Below, one piece after another: positions 44,602-58,188 of a stretch of 64,000 bases of DNA (within the stretch, counting starts at the first letter, position 1; every line of letters begins with the position of its first letter). The stretch is from contig OZ017770.1 of NCBI GenBank assembly GCA_963969345.1, positions 9,852,180 through 9,916,179 of the forward strand, written 5' to 3'. Source of the DNA: Turbatrix aceti. Its lineage: Eukaryota; Nematoda; Chromadorea; Rhabditida; Panagrolaimidae. A model generated the notes under the pieces. That model was not told where the DNA came from. It ran no database searches and saw only the letters and a list, made by a program, of their open reading frames with translations. The position numbers were made by a program, and so were the translations under genes.

Positions 44602-47283
44602 CTGTAAGTTTTTATTTTTATTAGCCAACAAAAAAATATAGTAGACAGAAAGAAACGCAAACAATTTTTTTATGACAAAAAAAGAAATTATGCAAGGAAC
44701 ACATTCGAAAAAAAACCTAAAAGAGGTTTGTTGCAAACGTAAAACATGCAAGCAAGCGCTATATTCCATTCCGTCCTTTCTTTTTTTTGGCTCACAAAAC
44801 CGCCGCTCATTGAAGTCGCCTCCTTACACTCACTTCGTGCTCTCGCTCTCCCTCTCTCTTCTCCCTCCCCCCCGTGCACATGGAAAAATTTGGCATAACG
44901 GCTACGGCACGGCAACACCAAGCGTTATCCATTTCTCCTCTACCAGAATGCCCTTGCCTACGAAAACTGTCGTGACATAAAAAAGGAAGAAAAAGAAGAA
45001 GAAGAAAGCAAGTCCATATATTTTATTCGAAATTTCCTTTGCAAACGGAAAAGTGTACTCCTTCAAGCTGTACTACTAACTAACTAATTTTGACTTTTCC
45101 CGTCAGATTTACATATGCCATTGTTTATGATTTGTTTGTTCGCTCGGTCGAAACAAAAGGCACAAAGGTGGAGTGGGAGTAATTGGGGGTTGAAAAAAAC
45201 AAAGGCATGTACCAAAAAAACAGTTTATACAAAATATTCATTTATGACGTGGAACACAGAACAACGCATTTTTTTGGCAAAGTCTGGACTGTGGAGCACA
45301 GTTGGAAACAAGATATGACATCAGTGACTTCGGTCTTCTTGGTTCTATTTGTCGCAAACAAACAAAGAAAAAAATTAGGGGAGGGGAATTTGCAAAATCA
45401 GTAAAAATTAGTTTTTCTCGGAAAAAAATTTTTGGTCATTAAAAGGGAAGAAAATTTGAAGCAATCAAGCGGGTTTTTGAACATACGTATAAAATGATTT
45501 TTGTGGGGCATATCTGACATCCAAAAAATCTCACATATGGTTTTTAGAAAAATTGAAAAACAACTTATTAAATCTGTCAGTTGGAACATAACATGTTGTG
45601 GACGAGAGTTTGGATTTTCAGTCATCAAGCTCTTATTTTGGCTCTTTCTGCCATCGTTTATTATTATTAGGAGACTCCCTGGGGACTTGAGTCCATATGA
45701 ATTTTTGGCAGGGATTTGGCTTTTTTCCTTGGCAATGCTATTGTCTTTGAAACAAGCTTTCAAGCTCGATCGATCCAGACAAGTCCGGAGGAAGCTTTAA
45801 TTCATGTCCAAACCCATGTATTCATCGTCAATTGTTTTTCTGTGTAATGCGACATAAATTCATTTCTCGTAAACATTTATCATACACAGTCTTATCAAGA
45901 TGGTGCTTTTTTCCAACACTTTTTTTTCATAAAGGCACATCAAAATTAATAGTATTAAAAAAATAAAGACAAAACCCAATTAATTGTAAAAAAAAAGAAG
46001 ATGAAGAAGAAGAAGACAAAATTTTTTCAGTAGACTATGCATTGTTTAGTGCAGGAAGGAAGGAAGGAGATGAGTCGGCATGAAACATGTTGCTGGGTGG
46101 TCTGATGCAAATTTGGTGGATGATGGGGATGATCAATCCATGAACTCTCCAACACTGGCAAAAAACAAGTATACGAGAAAAAATAGACAAAAAAATGAAA
46201 AAGAAATATCTCAATTGGTTTGAGCATCATTTACAACGTTACAATTTCTTCAACGGGAATCAGCAAAAAAAATATTTTTACAAACAAAAAATTATATTTA
46301 AATTCATTAAATTTTTTTTCACACCATAAAATACAAACCCATGATTTTCGATATATTTGCAGATTTTTTATTTAAAAAAAAAGACGTTTTTTTGCTGTTT
46401 TGAAGGGGGACGGCAACAAAGCTGTGGTCATCGGCTCCATGACAATAAATAACAAAAAAAGGATTCGAATAAAAGGACACAAAATGGTTATTTTTTTGTG
46501 GTTGACATTGGATGAAAAACACAGTTTTGATGATAGCGATATAATTTAACAAGAAAAAATTTTTTTAAAATAGAAGAAAAATCAAGTTGAGCATGTTGAA
46601 CGAACAAAAAACAAGGCTACACGACAGGGAAGACATGTAGTGAAGGTTGGCTGTCGGGGCAACTCCACAGACAATTGAAAGTTTTCGGAAAATGCACAGA
46701 ATAAGCTGTAAAATTAAAAAAAATTGTCTGTTTTCTTGTTTTAAACAGGTGCCCGAAAAATATTTTAAAATACAACGACTTTGGTCACAAAAACATTCGT
46801 TCGGATTTTGTGACTTTAGAAAAATTATATAAAAACAGTGTGCTACCTTAAAATTGTTTTTTTCCTGCAATTTTCATCATTTGACAAAAATTGCATTTTC
46901 AAAAACAAATTTTTGACAGTACGCTGTCCTATATGTACAATTAAAAAAATATAAGTCGGCTACTCGTATGTAAAAAAAAGTCGATTAGATGATTTTCGAA
47001 AAGAACTTGACTTGAAAAAAAAGTTGACTCAAATGCAGTGAATTGAAGGGGGCATAAAAAACTAGACTTTTGGTAAAAAATAACACCCATGGTTGAATAG
47101 GCTTTCGAAATTGAAAAACAAAAAAATTCAGACAAAAAATATAAAACAGACAACGAATCGAGATTACTTCTCGAAGCAAAATTTGGTCTGAAAAATGAAC
47201 ATGAAAATAAAAGTATGACGAACGGGAAAAAAAAACATTAAGAAAGGAAATGGGTTCCAAAAAAAAGTTCCAAAAATTATCTA
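44602..47283. other. Intergenic region, no firm gene
   Basis: About 2.7 kb between the ELKS start and the RBMS-type stop. A possible extra exon on the minus strand near 46024-46156 has a GCCAG acceptor and a short open stretch (SSWIDHPHHPPNLH). It might be an alternative 3' exon of the RBMS-type gene, but nothing confirms it. Pyrimidine-rich sequence at 44835-44875 may be promoter DNA. Confidence 0.5.
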
Positions 47284-49646
47284 TTAATAATTTTCGTTAG
47301 CAACTTGCTGCTGCTGCTGTTGTTGCTGCTGTTGACTGGCAATCGAACCCGTCTGATCATTGGTCGCAGTCGGAGGAGGGGGAGGAAGAGGACGGTCATC
47401 ACTGGAAGCTGCAATCACAGATCCATCGTCCTGCAACTGTAACTGGCTGTCATCGCCGTTGTAGTGATGGGCAGTGTTGTTGTCGGATTCTTCCAGACTG
47501 ACACCCTGAATGTCCTGAAGATCTGTCAGCACGGGATACTGCTGTTGCTGGGGGATGTAGTAGACTTGATCGCTGTAGAGCCCGCTACGATCCGACTGAA
47601 TGATTGTCGGCTGACCGTACTGGGGTGCAGGAGCGTACGAAGGCACGTATTTGTTTGGCTCCATAGGCTGAAAAAAAATTTTGATTAAAAAAAAACTTTT
47701 TTTGATTAAAAAACTTTTTTTAAATATTTATTTTATCAAAAACCATATTTTTTAAATGAAAAAAAATTTTTTTTTGATTGAAAAAAAAATTATTTTTGGT
47801 TCAAAAAATTATTTTTAATTGAAAAAAAAATTTTGGTTCAAAAACATTTTCTACGTTTTTTTGATCACTTACAAGTGAGATGTACTGAGGCACGTAAGAC
47901 GACTGAACATATGGATACGGAGAGTACTGATATTGCTGCAAGTTTGATGAGTCAACTGTGCTGGAGTCCATTGATCCAACAAAGTGACTAGCCCCGCCGT
48001 TGGGTAGAACCGAATTAAGTGAAAGTCCCTGTTGCATCTGAGCTGTGAGAGCTGCGATCTCAGCCTGACTGTAGCCGGATGGCTGCATCACTGGCGTAGG
48101 GACGAAGCTAAACTGGGGTAAAAATGATGGCGCAGACGATTGATACTGGAACTGATTGAAGAGTGCCGGATCGACTTGACGATAAATCTGAAATTTGGGT
48201 TTCAAAAAATTGACAAAATATATAATTCTTACATCGTATCGAGGAGTGTAGTACCCTCCGCTCGAGATGGATTTTTTCGATTTACGGGCGCTATCTGCGA
48301 ACTTCACAAGCAATGGTTTGCCGCCTTCTTCGAGAATCTGGTTGTTGTATTTCTGAAACAAAAAAAATAATAAAAATGGATGTCAATGGTGAATAAAAAC
48401 TAACAGCAATAATTTTATCACAGCAATCACGGCTTTCCATCCGGGCAAAACCCACGCCACGGCTTGTTCGGTTTGCCGTCAGCAGAACACGGGTACTGAT
48501 AACGTTGCCTTCGGTACTGAGGAGTTCTTCGAGCCTTTTTTCATCGTAACTCAGAGGTAGATTGGCTATGTACAAGTTAGTCGGATCCTGTTCCTGCTGC
48601 TAAAAATGCATTTTCAATGATTCACTCAAAACTATTTTTTTGGAAATCATACCTTGGCCATTTGAGCGAGAATATTCAACTTTTCAAGAGCTCTGACAGC
48701 TGTTTTGGCTGCTTCTGCAGAGTCAAAATCGACAAAACCGTATCCCTTGCATTGATTTGTATTTTTGTCCATAATAGCTTTGGTTGATACAATTTTTCCA
48801 TACGGCTCGCACATGGATCGCAAATCATCATCTGTCGTTGATGGATCCAATCCACGAATATAGAGATTAGTTTCACTCAATTGAGCATCTTGACGTGATG
48901 CTGTACGATCGGTATGGTTTGACGATACTGATCCACCACTACAACTTTCGTGGCGTTCAGCACCATGAATACGATCAGGCTTAGAGTTATTCATGGGGTA
49001 ACCAGATGAATATCCAGATGAGTAGCGATTACGACCATTACCGCTTGAAGAAATTGACTGAAAAAAATATCGTGTTCAGTGTAAGAGCACAATTGATCGA
49101 CTGAGAGAAAAAAAATAAAATAAGCAACAAATTCGATTTGATGACTCATGGTAAAAAAAAAAAGAAGAAAAAAAATTCAATAGGGAACCACAGAAAAAAA
49201 TGCATGACTCAGTTGTAGGCAAATAGATTAAAGGCAACATGCACTACTACTAGTATGTATACGTTACATATGAAATATATTGACGTGAAAGCGCTTCGAT
49301 TACACACGTTACGTTTAAGCGTGCACTATAAATATGTACGTGTGGGAGTTGTGACTGCTTTGTTTTTCATTCGAATTTTCTTTGTGATGATGATAAAAAA
49401 TTATGTACTATTTGTAACAGAAATATGCACAAAATGTGTGGTAGTTAATTTTCGTAAGACACAAAAAATAACCACAAAATATGGAAGGCAGGGAGGGTAA
49501 AGAATAAAAAAAACAGAAAAACTCACGCTGGGTTGGGAGTACGTGTACAAAGGATTATCAATACAGCCGTTTTGTGGAATAGGAACGAATGTAGAAGACG
49601 TCGACTGCTGACTTAGGTTCTTTTCTGCGATTGCCGATTCAGACAT
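47284..49646 (-). CDS. sup-26: RNA-binding protein with two RRMs, RBMS / Alan Shepard / SUP-26 type
   Basis: Six inferred exons (minus), all a multiple of three: 49527-49646, 48653-49057, 48405-48599, 48233-48352, 47873-48187, 47284-47667, giving 512 residues. RRM1 starts near residue 104 with RNP2 LYIRGL and RNP1 [11 protein letters not shown]2 follows with LYIANL and RGVGFARM. After RRM2 comes [15 protein letters not shown], matching the KFADGGQKKR stretch typical of RBMS proteins. This family binds AU-rich and other single-stranded RNA and regulates translation and mRNA stability; C. elegans SUP-26 controls tra-2 translation. The N-terminus is rich in Ser and Gly, the C-terminus in Pro, Tyr and Gln, and it ends with a run of 10 Gln. 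The intron at 47668-47872 is built of repeated poly(T)/GATTAAAA words. The symbol is by family resemblance. Confidence 0.92.
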
Positions 49647-51656
49647 TGAAGAAGAAAAAAATTACAACACACAAAATATTTGAATTCTATGTTGGCTGTA
49701 GTCCCCTTTGATTAACGTCGGATTCTGCAGGAAACAAGGAAAAGAGATGAAAAAAATTGAAAAGAAGGCGCCGAAAGCAAAGGAAGATGGACAACTTCCT
49801 AGGTGTAGCTGAAGCTGTACAGAAGACCGATAAGAAGGGCGGAAGAGTTATGAAAAACTGCAAGTAAGGCCGATGAAGCCAGAGAGAATGCGCCTCGATG
49901 ACGCTCTCGGTCGGCAAAGAAGACTTTCTCTCTGACCGACTTCTTCCTGTAAAACAGAAAAAAATGATATTACTTCTTGAATAATGGTTTATGCATGCCG
50001 CGGCTTGATTGAAGGCTGTTAGGAAACAGAAACAGAAACAACGCGAATACAAAAAAATTGGAAGGAAGAGAGAAGTGTATAATCAATGCGCCGACATGCT
50101 ACATATCAGCAATAAATAACAAATCAGATTGGTTGTACTGTATGTATCACATCATCTGGGTACAAAAACCCGCCCAAAGAGTTTTGTGTAGCTTGCTTAT
50201 CAACAAGGAGTGAGAAATAAATGATCAGCAAAGATTTGGATGGATGGATACTGTTCCACACGGAAAAATCCAGAATTTGGTCCAGAATGTAAATAAATAT
50301 ATGCCTACGCGACAACTGTGATTTTAAAATGTTTAACGATTGATCTTTTGACATACAATACATTCATTTGGTATATAATTTAGCCAAAAAAAAGAAAGAG
50401 AACACACTTCAACATCACCGTCGACGACGCTCAGCCCCCGGTTCAACTGCGTATACGTTTGCTCTTGTAGTCGTCAGTCAGTCGTCCTGCATCCCTCTCT
50501 CTACCTTTTTTTCTTCCGATTTTCGTTTTGTTCCGAGCATAAAAAAAAGACACAAATACATACATGCGTTCGATAGCATACATATGTACGTGACATGACG
50601 TATAAAACTAACCGTGATATAACTAAAAATCAACCAAACTTGCATAAAGAAAACTCATTGCGTGCCGATGACCATCTTATCGATGCTTCATTCGGTGACT
50701 TTTCGTAAGACAACAAGTTGAAGGCAAGCGCCAGGATGCAGCCAGTAGCACTTGTTTTGTGCTCAATATGCGCTGGCAAGCGGTTCGTGCATCAAAAAAA
50801 AATTGAAGAAAAAAATGAAACCGAGGCAAGAGAAAACAACACAAGAACGATGTTGTCCCTGGCTATGGCCGGACTACCACCACACAAACCCCCCTCGCTC
50901 CCCCCTCTCCTCTCCTCCTCTACCACCGACACAGAGAAGTGCTTCAACGACAAGTATAGGCGTCGTCGTCGTAGTCTTCGTCGGTGAGTCCGATGGTGAT
51001 GCGTCGTCGTTCGTTCATTTTGCCACTGGTGGGTGCAAGAGCCAGAGGGCCTCTAGCCTTACGCGCTGGGCCAAAAAGCAAAATGCAAAAAAAATATATA
51101 CACGGAGGAGAAAAAAAAGAGAAAGAGCCGCCGCTGCCGGGCTGCGGACACTGTCGACATCCATCGGCCACTGCTGCTAGCACAAATGCTTGCATTTACG
51201 CGCAAACACTGACAGCAGTTTTAAAAAATGCACAAAAATATGCGGTTATAAGTCTCTATTTTTTTCTGTTGTAAAGACATTGCAGCGGGTGTAGGAGGAC
51301 AAGCAGAAGACGTTCGCCTCTAGCTCTGGCTCTGGCTCTAGGTAGGTAGTAAAACATCATTTCCGGTGTTTGACCGACTCTTTTTTTTGTCGTCAAATAG
51401 GAACATCAGGGTCATTCGTGTTTTATCCTGAGAAGGGATTGGATTCATTCTTAAGCACACTACATTTAGTGGGCATCAACAAAAAATGATACATTCATTC
51501 TCTGTCATTTATCCTGTTTTGAAGAGCGGCACAAATAAATACTATTTTCCGAAAGGAATGCATGGAAAAAAAAGTCAAGTCAGCTGATTCATTCGACAGG
51601 GCTCAAATTTTTTTGTTAAATAGTATCCAATAAATTACTCAAAGTTGAATAAAAGT

Positions 51657-51902
51657 TCAATGTAACAAATAGGCCTGAGGGTTGAAAGAGGTTTGTTTTA
51701 CCGGCAAAAAACCCGTCAGCATTAACTTAAAGCCTACCACATCAGCTGGTTCGTTAGCCCCAGGAGCGATCAAACAAAAATTGTTTTTCACAACGTGCAA
51801 AGTAGGTGCACAATCAATTGCTTCAAGTATGAAAAAAAGACTCGTGACCTTGCAGAAGGTATTTAGAGCAGCAAAATGCAGGCAGAGCACCGCGATGAGC
51901 AC
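51657..51902 (-). other. Isolated open stretch with a signal-peptide-like start; doubtful
   Basis: About 80 codons on the minus strand open with a hydrophobic run (VLIAVLCLHFAALNTF) and continue with Cys, Pro and Asn-rich sequence. There is no in-frame ATG, only GTG, and no clear acceptor upstream. The opposite strand is also open over the same stretch. It may be an exon of a small secreted protein or chance. Confidence 0.2.
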
Positions 51903-52590
51903 AGCACAACACGGCTGACCACCACCAAACTATTGGCGGGTGTCCAAAAAGGTTTTTAAGAGAAAGTGTACGGAAAATTTTCATCATTTGTCGTTGACAT
52001 ATACCGGTGAAACAGGGGAGGGAGAGAAAAAGAGAGAAGAAGAGAGAGAAGGAGCGAGCTCATATGATCTGCGGTAGTATTGCGCGGAGCGGCCGGTAGG
52101 AATAGATGGTGCACGCGCGCTTGCGTGTACACAGGTAATCGAAAAATACAGAATGGGAATGAAAGAAGAGCGCTAAAATTGATGAGATGACTGATTAAAT
52201 TTTAGCCTTTGCAAGTTCATTGTGGCAAGGAAATGAATACTAATGAGCGAAGAAGACAAAGGAATACGTTAAATAACGTTTGACCTTTTCAACACCCCAA
52301 AAACCCATGACAAACGTATTTTTTTGCAGGTTGTCAAAAATGGCTAATCAAAGCTAGAGAAAAGAGGTTAGCCGCCTCAGAGTCACCTCTGAAAAATGCA
52401 AGCTGTCGATGTAAGCAAAAAAACATACAGCACGGAATCAAAAAAAAAACAGGGTACGCGTTAACGAAAAATTGTCCATACTACGAAAGGAAAATGAAAA
52501 CCAAACTTTTAAGGAAAACGAAAGAAGAGATGACAAAAATCGGTCACGACGCCGGAAGGCAAGCAGAAGACATTGGCTGGCGATGGGATG

Positions 52591-52628
52591 GTCGTCGTCG
52601 TTGTCGTTGTTGTCGTCGTCGTCGTCGT
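52591..52628. repeat. GTC/GTT trinucleotide run
   Basis: Thirty-eight bases of GTC and GTT triplets in the 3' flank of the Patched-related gene. It is a simple microsatellite and not inside an exon of the models given here. Confidence 0.8.
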
Positions 52629-53431
52629 GGTAGTGGCGGTGTTGCAGGGATGAGATACGTATGTTTTGAATGAGACACACATGCACAACCAAAAAAAAAA
52701 GTTTGTGCAGATGTAGAAGAAAAAAAAAACAAAAAAACAAAAAAGGTCATGCAAACTCGCCAGAGGGGAGATAGAGGGTGGGGATGGATAACCAACCAAC
52801 AACCGCGAGGAAGAGGAGGAGGAGGGAGAGGGAAACATGGCAAGCAAGCCCTCCCACCACACAAGGAATGAACGGGGCAGAAAGAACTGAATTGATTTGT
52901 TTGTCACTATTTTTGCGTACTTACTACTAGTTTGTGGATCGACCGAGTCGTGAAAGTGGTGAACAATACTGAACCGACGTAGGGGCAAAAAAGAAAAGCA
53001 CAGCTGTGAGAGAAAAGCGAATACAACGTTTATTGCACGTGATCTGTCGAGAAAAAAAATGTTCGTACCACACAAATGTTTTAAAAATTGTAAAAAGACT
53101 TCAACTTTTGCTTTTGAGTTTAAAAACATTTATTGTAGTAAATATGAGGTTTGTATTGGTTGTATGGGGATATAAATGTCATAAATTGTCAATCAAGGGA
53201 TAAATGCATCCAAATAAAAATGGAAACATGATTTCAAAAATATATCGCACTTTGAGAGCCGTGTGTCATGCTGGAAGCACATTACGTATAAAAATTATGG
53301 CAAAAATGAACAGAACCGACGACGACAGAATGAATAAAAACGTTATGGGGTTGTTAACAAATCGAGGCAGTCGACGAGAGATGGAAAGGTTTGTGGAATT
53401 ATTTGAACTCTTTTTTTTTGCGAAAGGGACA

Positions 53432-56400
53432 CTAGATATAGCGACGGGACATCATGGGAGATGAAGTCGGATACATGTGCATGTTGGTCACGGATTGGGA
53501 AGGATAGCGTTGGGTACTCAAGAAATACTGCCTCCAAGAAGCAGCGTCTAACTCATTCTGACTACTTCCAAAACGAAAATAATCATCACGAGGGTAGTAC
53601 GACGGACGAGGAGCCGATGACGATGACGAGGTGGCCGGGTGGCTTGTTGGGTGGGGAGCAAAATCACGCATTGGCAGCGGCGGTCGATGACCAGACATCA
53701 TCTGCAACAAACGAACGGGAATTGAATGAATATATATTTTTAAGAGGTAGTACACATGTTTGCGTATCTTTTGCTTTTCGATTTTTTTTTTTCGATGTGC
53801 GTGCACGCGAGAGAAGAAAAAGAAACGAAACCAAGAGAGGGGAGAAAAAGAAAATTTACGGACAGGTGATTCAGGTTCTTCGTATATTTGTTCCTCAACG
53901 ACGTCCGATTCCCTTCGGTGATGGTTGAGTGTGCGTCGCTCGTTGTTTGGTGTTTGATGACGAGAATTAGTCACAGATCGAACGTCGCCACCTATTTCTG
54001 TACCTCGACGAGAAGAAATGGACTAAAAAAAAAACTGTGGACTAAAAAATCTTTTGTAAGGTTTCATTTTTGTACCTTAACATCGCATGAAGTATCATTG
54101 TTTGTGTCACTCGATGATCGATGCCTGTGCCTGCGCCTACGTCCACCACCACCACCAACAGCAGCTCCAACACCAACACTACTACCCCCACCCGCTTCGT
54201 AGCGGGAATACGTGTTCACGTCCTCCGACGGTGGGGCCATAAGCATACGCTGTGACGTCATCGTATGTGCATGGTAGCCCAAAGCGTGGTGACCGGGCGT
54301 AGCTGATGGTATGAAAAATATGCTTTGAGCCGATTGTTCCGCAACACTGCAATCACTTTCTTCGACAATCCTATTCAGCGACGAACAACACATTGTAAAC
54401 GTTGTCGCGAAAAATATCATAATGCTGAAAAATGGTAATATGTCAACAGAAAAGTAGTTATACCATGACAAACCAACCCTGGAAGGAACAATAAGTATGT
54501 TACTTGTGCCGCCAACGCAATCAAAATAAAAATTTTGAATACTTGATCGACAACTGGGATGCTGAGGAGCAGGAGGGGACTGAACGTGATCAGAGGCACG
54601 AAACACGCTGCGATACTGGGAATGAATGAACACTAAAAAAATTATTTTTTGAATGTTTTAAACCTTTTTAAATAGAAAAAAATTTACCTGGAAGGCGTAC
54701 TGAACCTTCAAGGTAGTAGTATTCTGCTTGATTCCCGCATTGCAGTAAGAATAGCAGAAATAAATAACGATGGACGTAATCAAAAGGTTTCCTAGCAAAA
54801 CTGTGGTCAGAGTAACGATATTGAGTTCCACAAAGAGGTGAACAGCTCCGGCGACCACGGCAATGTTAGCAATAGCGCTACCGACAAGTTGAGTACATGC
54901 CAAAGCTGGATTGCTAAAGAGAACAAAACATGCAATGGTCGTCAAAGCTGCGGTTATCAGGTAGGCTACAAAAACTGTTTGAAGTGCCTGTAGGTCGTGG
55001 TGGAGTGAAAACAAAAACGGTGCCTTGACCGTAATTGGCAATCCCATTTTTCTTGCCTGTTGTAAAATGCTATTTACAACTGCGATTCTATAAATGCAAC
55101 TTTTGTATTTAATTTTCTTATTTTTGACCTTTCAAACCTCTCATTAATGCCCTTTTGGTTGAGTTCAATATACATTCGAGACTTGATAATATGCGTTTGA
55201 TAGCTGTCAAACATAAGGTCACTTGCGTATTTTTTGTACGCGTCGTTTTTCAGAAAGACGTAATTAACGACGGGTACAATTGTCTCCTAAATGACCATTT
55301 AGCATAAACTAAGCCATAAAAAATGTCATTTTTACCGGATTGATGTCATAGATTGTCTGTTGTTGAAATCTCTCAAAGTCGGCAAGCCAGCTTACGACAT
55401 GCGATGCGTAGTGGTTATCCAAGGCCCATTTAAGCGTGCTTAAAATGTCATTTCGACGCTGCTGATCGTAGTAATCGAGGGGTTCTTCAAAAACAATTTC
55501 AAGGAAATTTTCCGAGTCGGCATAGCTGCGGCGAAATTCTTTCATGTACGAAGATGAAAGAGAATCTGTAACTACGAAATCCTCTTCTCGGATCGTTACT
55601 CTGTAATTTGTGGGTTTGAGTGGTAAAAAATTATAAATGTGAGCTCACGTCATGTTCGAAATTCCCCAGACGGCAAACATGAGGTAACACGCGAGGAAGA
55701 AAGCACTGCCCGTGCGAACACTCGAACTAGCCATAAAGCCGCCAATCTTGCGTGTAAATTGCGGCTTGAGGTCGGTGAGCTTGTCGTGAAGGATTCCGGA
55801 TGTTAGCTCGTCAAAGTCAGGTACAAATTTATCTAAAAAAATTTTTTTTTGTTTTTTTTGTAAAAAAGAAGGGAGCTTACTGGTAAAAGATTTATCTCCA
55901 TCCCGACACCAGTGGTAAAACTTGACACCTTCGGCTTCCTTTCTACCTGATCGGTAAAGACAAGCGGTCATGAACAAAGTCGCAAACATGAGCATAGCGG
56001 TCAGAGAAATTCCTGTGACTACCAGAACGTAGCTCAGGTACGCGGTTTGGATGAAAAAACTTGTACAAACTGAAAATAAATAAATAAATAACAATTTAAA
56101 AAATTAAAAGTTTAGAAACTCACTGCAAGCAAAAATAAGCGAAACAAGGCCAATGACCATAAACGGCCCATCCCAGCTGGCAATAAAGGCACTTTTTTCA
56201 ATGGGGTGCAGCGATATCATCGAATACCTCGACCAGGTTCTTTCAAATCCAAAAAAGTGGAGAACACCTATCGCACTGACTATAAACATAGCCGGAAAAG
56301 CTGCGGGGTTAAATTCTGGATCGACGAGAAGTTGAATTGAGTAGCCAGCGGCAATGGAGGAAGTAATGACCATGGCCATCTGGAAACCGTAAAATGGACG

Positions 56401-58181
56401 GCTACTGTAGCTGTTTCCTTTGAGACAAATTGTAATGGTAAATAGGAAAAGTAGAGCGACCGAGGCAAAAATTTGGCATTGAATCGAGCTGAATGCTTGA
56501 TGGACGTCGCTGAGAAACTGTCGGAGACTCCAGAAATAAACATCCACATCTCCACCAACCGGTGAAGCCGTGACATTTGTTACCTGATAAATTTTAAATT
56601 CAAATTTCAAAAAAAAAATAATTTGCATACCATGTTTTTGAAATCAGACTCGTAAACTTCGTAAATCCGAGAATTGAGATTTTCACGCAGTTTTGTTTTT
56701 CCCAGAATGCTTCCGGCTCTTTGGACAATGCCATCCGAGTCAAGTGTACAGTCCCCGATGATGTTCTTGATGAACAGCTTAGACTGGTTGTACTTAGTTG
56801 CTGCATCTGATTTCAAAATGCTTTCTGGGTATTTCAGGATGACTTCTCTGTTGAAGAGAAGTTGGGTTGCTAGGTCCGTTGCATTGCAGTTTTCTCGACA
56901 CATGATCGACCACTTGGTTGTATCGGGTCCCAGCTGTCGAGCTTGCTCCATCATTACCGAGTACAGACTCAGCATTGACTTATCAAGTACGCTGTCATAT
57001 GTGCTTCTGTAAAAATCATCGTAAATTGATATTATTTACACTTTTTGATAATTCGTCAAATATGTATGCACAGCCATGGAAAGGATGGGATGTACGTCAA
57101 CAGAGCGGTTGAGCTTTGTGACAGTTTATGGTTTCAAGATTGGGAAGAAAAGGTGTCCGAACTGACCTTGGACTAATAATGAATGCAAATTCCGCTTGCG
57201 TAGATCGTCTCAGCGTATCAAACACGGGATTGGATGAATTGAAATTGATTGTGGAAGACATTAAGGACCGCAAGCCGACATTGTGTTTGGCAGTTGTCGT
57301 TGGATCAGGCAGACTTACAAAACTTCCCATCGGAGATTTCATGACAACTTTGCTATGGAAAAAAAGTAGCGTGAAGATTGCCATTAGCACTGAGGCTATC
57401 GGAAAGGCCTAAAAATAATGCCCATGAATTTTTGTTCGAATGAATAAAAAAATACTAACGCAATAAACCAATCCATAATCTTCAACGGTTTTTCCAATTT
57501 GGAAAAGCACTCGACGGATTCCGACTTCGACAAGCCTGAATGCTTGAACCTTGTACACCTGGCCTGAGGGTTGATTGACTTTCCTGGGCTCGAAACGATC
57601 GGGAAAGTAAACGATAGGTGCTACTTTGTTTTCCGCAACATAGGGACATATTTTGTAGTTTCTATTACTTTCGAGCGTTCCGGTACGCTTGGATTTTCGC
57701 TGTGGAGGAGACAAAACGTTGACGTTGCATTCTGATTCTGCTGAGCCTTCTACGATGGGCGTAGGCGCAGGCTCGTCTTCTGTGGCTTTGTTTTCTGACG
57801 TCTAAAAAAAGAGATCGTTACTATAAACTTGGAGAGGGGGGTTAATGAACTTGGTACGTGTACGACGAGATCGTAAATAAAATATATTACATGTCAAAAA
57901 ATAGAACAACAGAATTTTTTATTCCGGTAGATGTTTTGGATTTTTTTGGATGATAAAAATTTTCGGTAGATGCTAAATATTTATGTGACTTACATTTGGT
58001 TTACCCGGGGTTGCAGATTTGGATTTGAAGAGCGCAGAATCTGTGCCTGATCCGTGCTAAAAAGAAATTTGGTAAATTAAGGGAAAAAGTACAAAAATCA
58101 AGGGAATACCGAATTCGATGACGAATAATTGGAATCTTCAGTTTTGGTATCTGGTATCTCAATTGTTGACGCCGTACTCAT
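53432..58181 (-). CDS. Patched-related (PTR/PTCHD-type) membrane protein with sterol-sensing-like core
   Basis: Fifteen inferred exons (minus): 58110-58181, 57994-58056, 57460-57801, 57167-57408, 56631-57006, 56124-56583, 55881-56069, 55649-55832, 55336-55600, 55138-55286, 54688-55087, 54478-54632, 54076-54424, 53864-54022, 53432-53701. They join in frame to 1,224 residues. The layout is that of the RND/Patched superfamily: TM1 near 160-180, a Cys-containing ectodomain, a sterol-sensing-like five-helix block at about 400-560, FTRKIGGFMAS leading into TM7, a second ectodomain with DSLSSSYM and WLADFERF, then five more helices at about 810-990. The long cytoplasmic tail is rich in Ser, Arg and His. 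Nematode PTRs act in moulting, cuticle and lipid traffic. The acidic pair expected in TM4 (GVDD) reads GVLH at 471-474, and TM10 also lacks its acidic residue. An acceptor-like TTTCCAG lies 7 nt before the ATG. Dispatched-type is a less likely alternative. Confidence 0.85.
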
Positions 58182-58188
58182 CTCCGGC

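Larger units (their letters stand above)
49647..53431. other. Long intergenic region with simple repeats
   Basis: About 3.8 kb between the RBMS-type start and the Patched-related stop. No exon chain was found. It contains a GTC/GTT run at 52591-52628, purine-rich GAGA at 52015-52055 and CTC-rich DNA at 50890-50925. One 82-codon open stretch is listed separately. Confidence 0.5.

Noticed and set aside
50752..51180. A 142-codon plus-strand frame downstream of the Patched-related gene
   Set aside because: Composition follows simple repeats (poly-Lys, poly-Thr and Ser/Pro from CTC runs), and three frames are open over the same DNA.
57097..57166. Extension of the fourth exon of the Patched-related gene to its in-frame stop
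   Set aside because: A good donor (AAG then GTCAGT) at 57167 joins the next exon in frame and restores the family ectodomain, so the extension is intronic.
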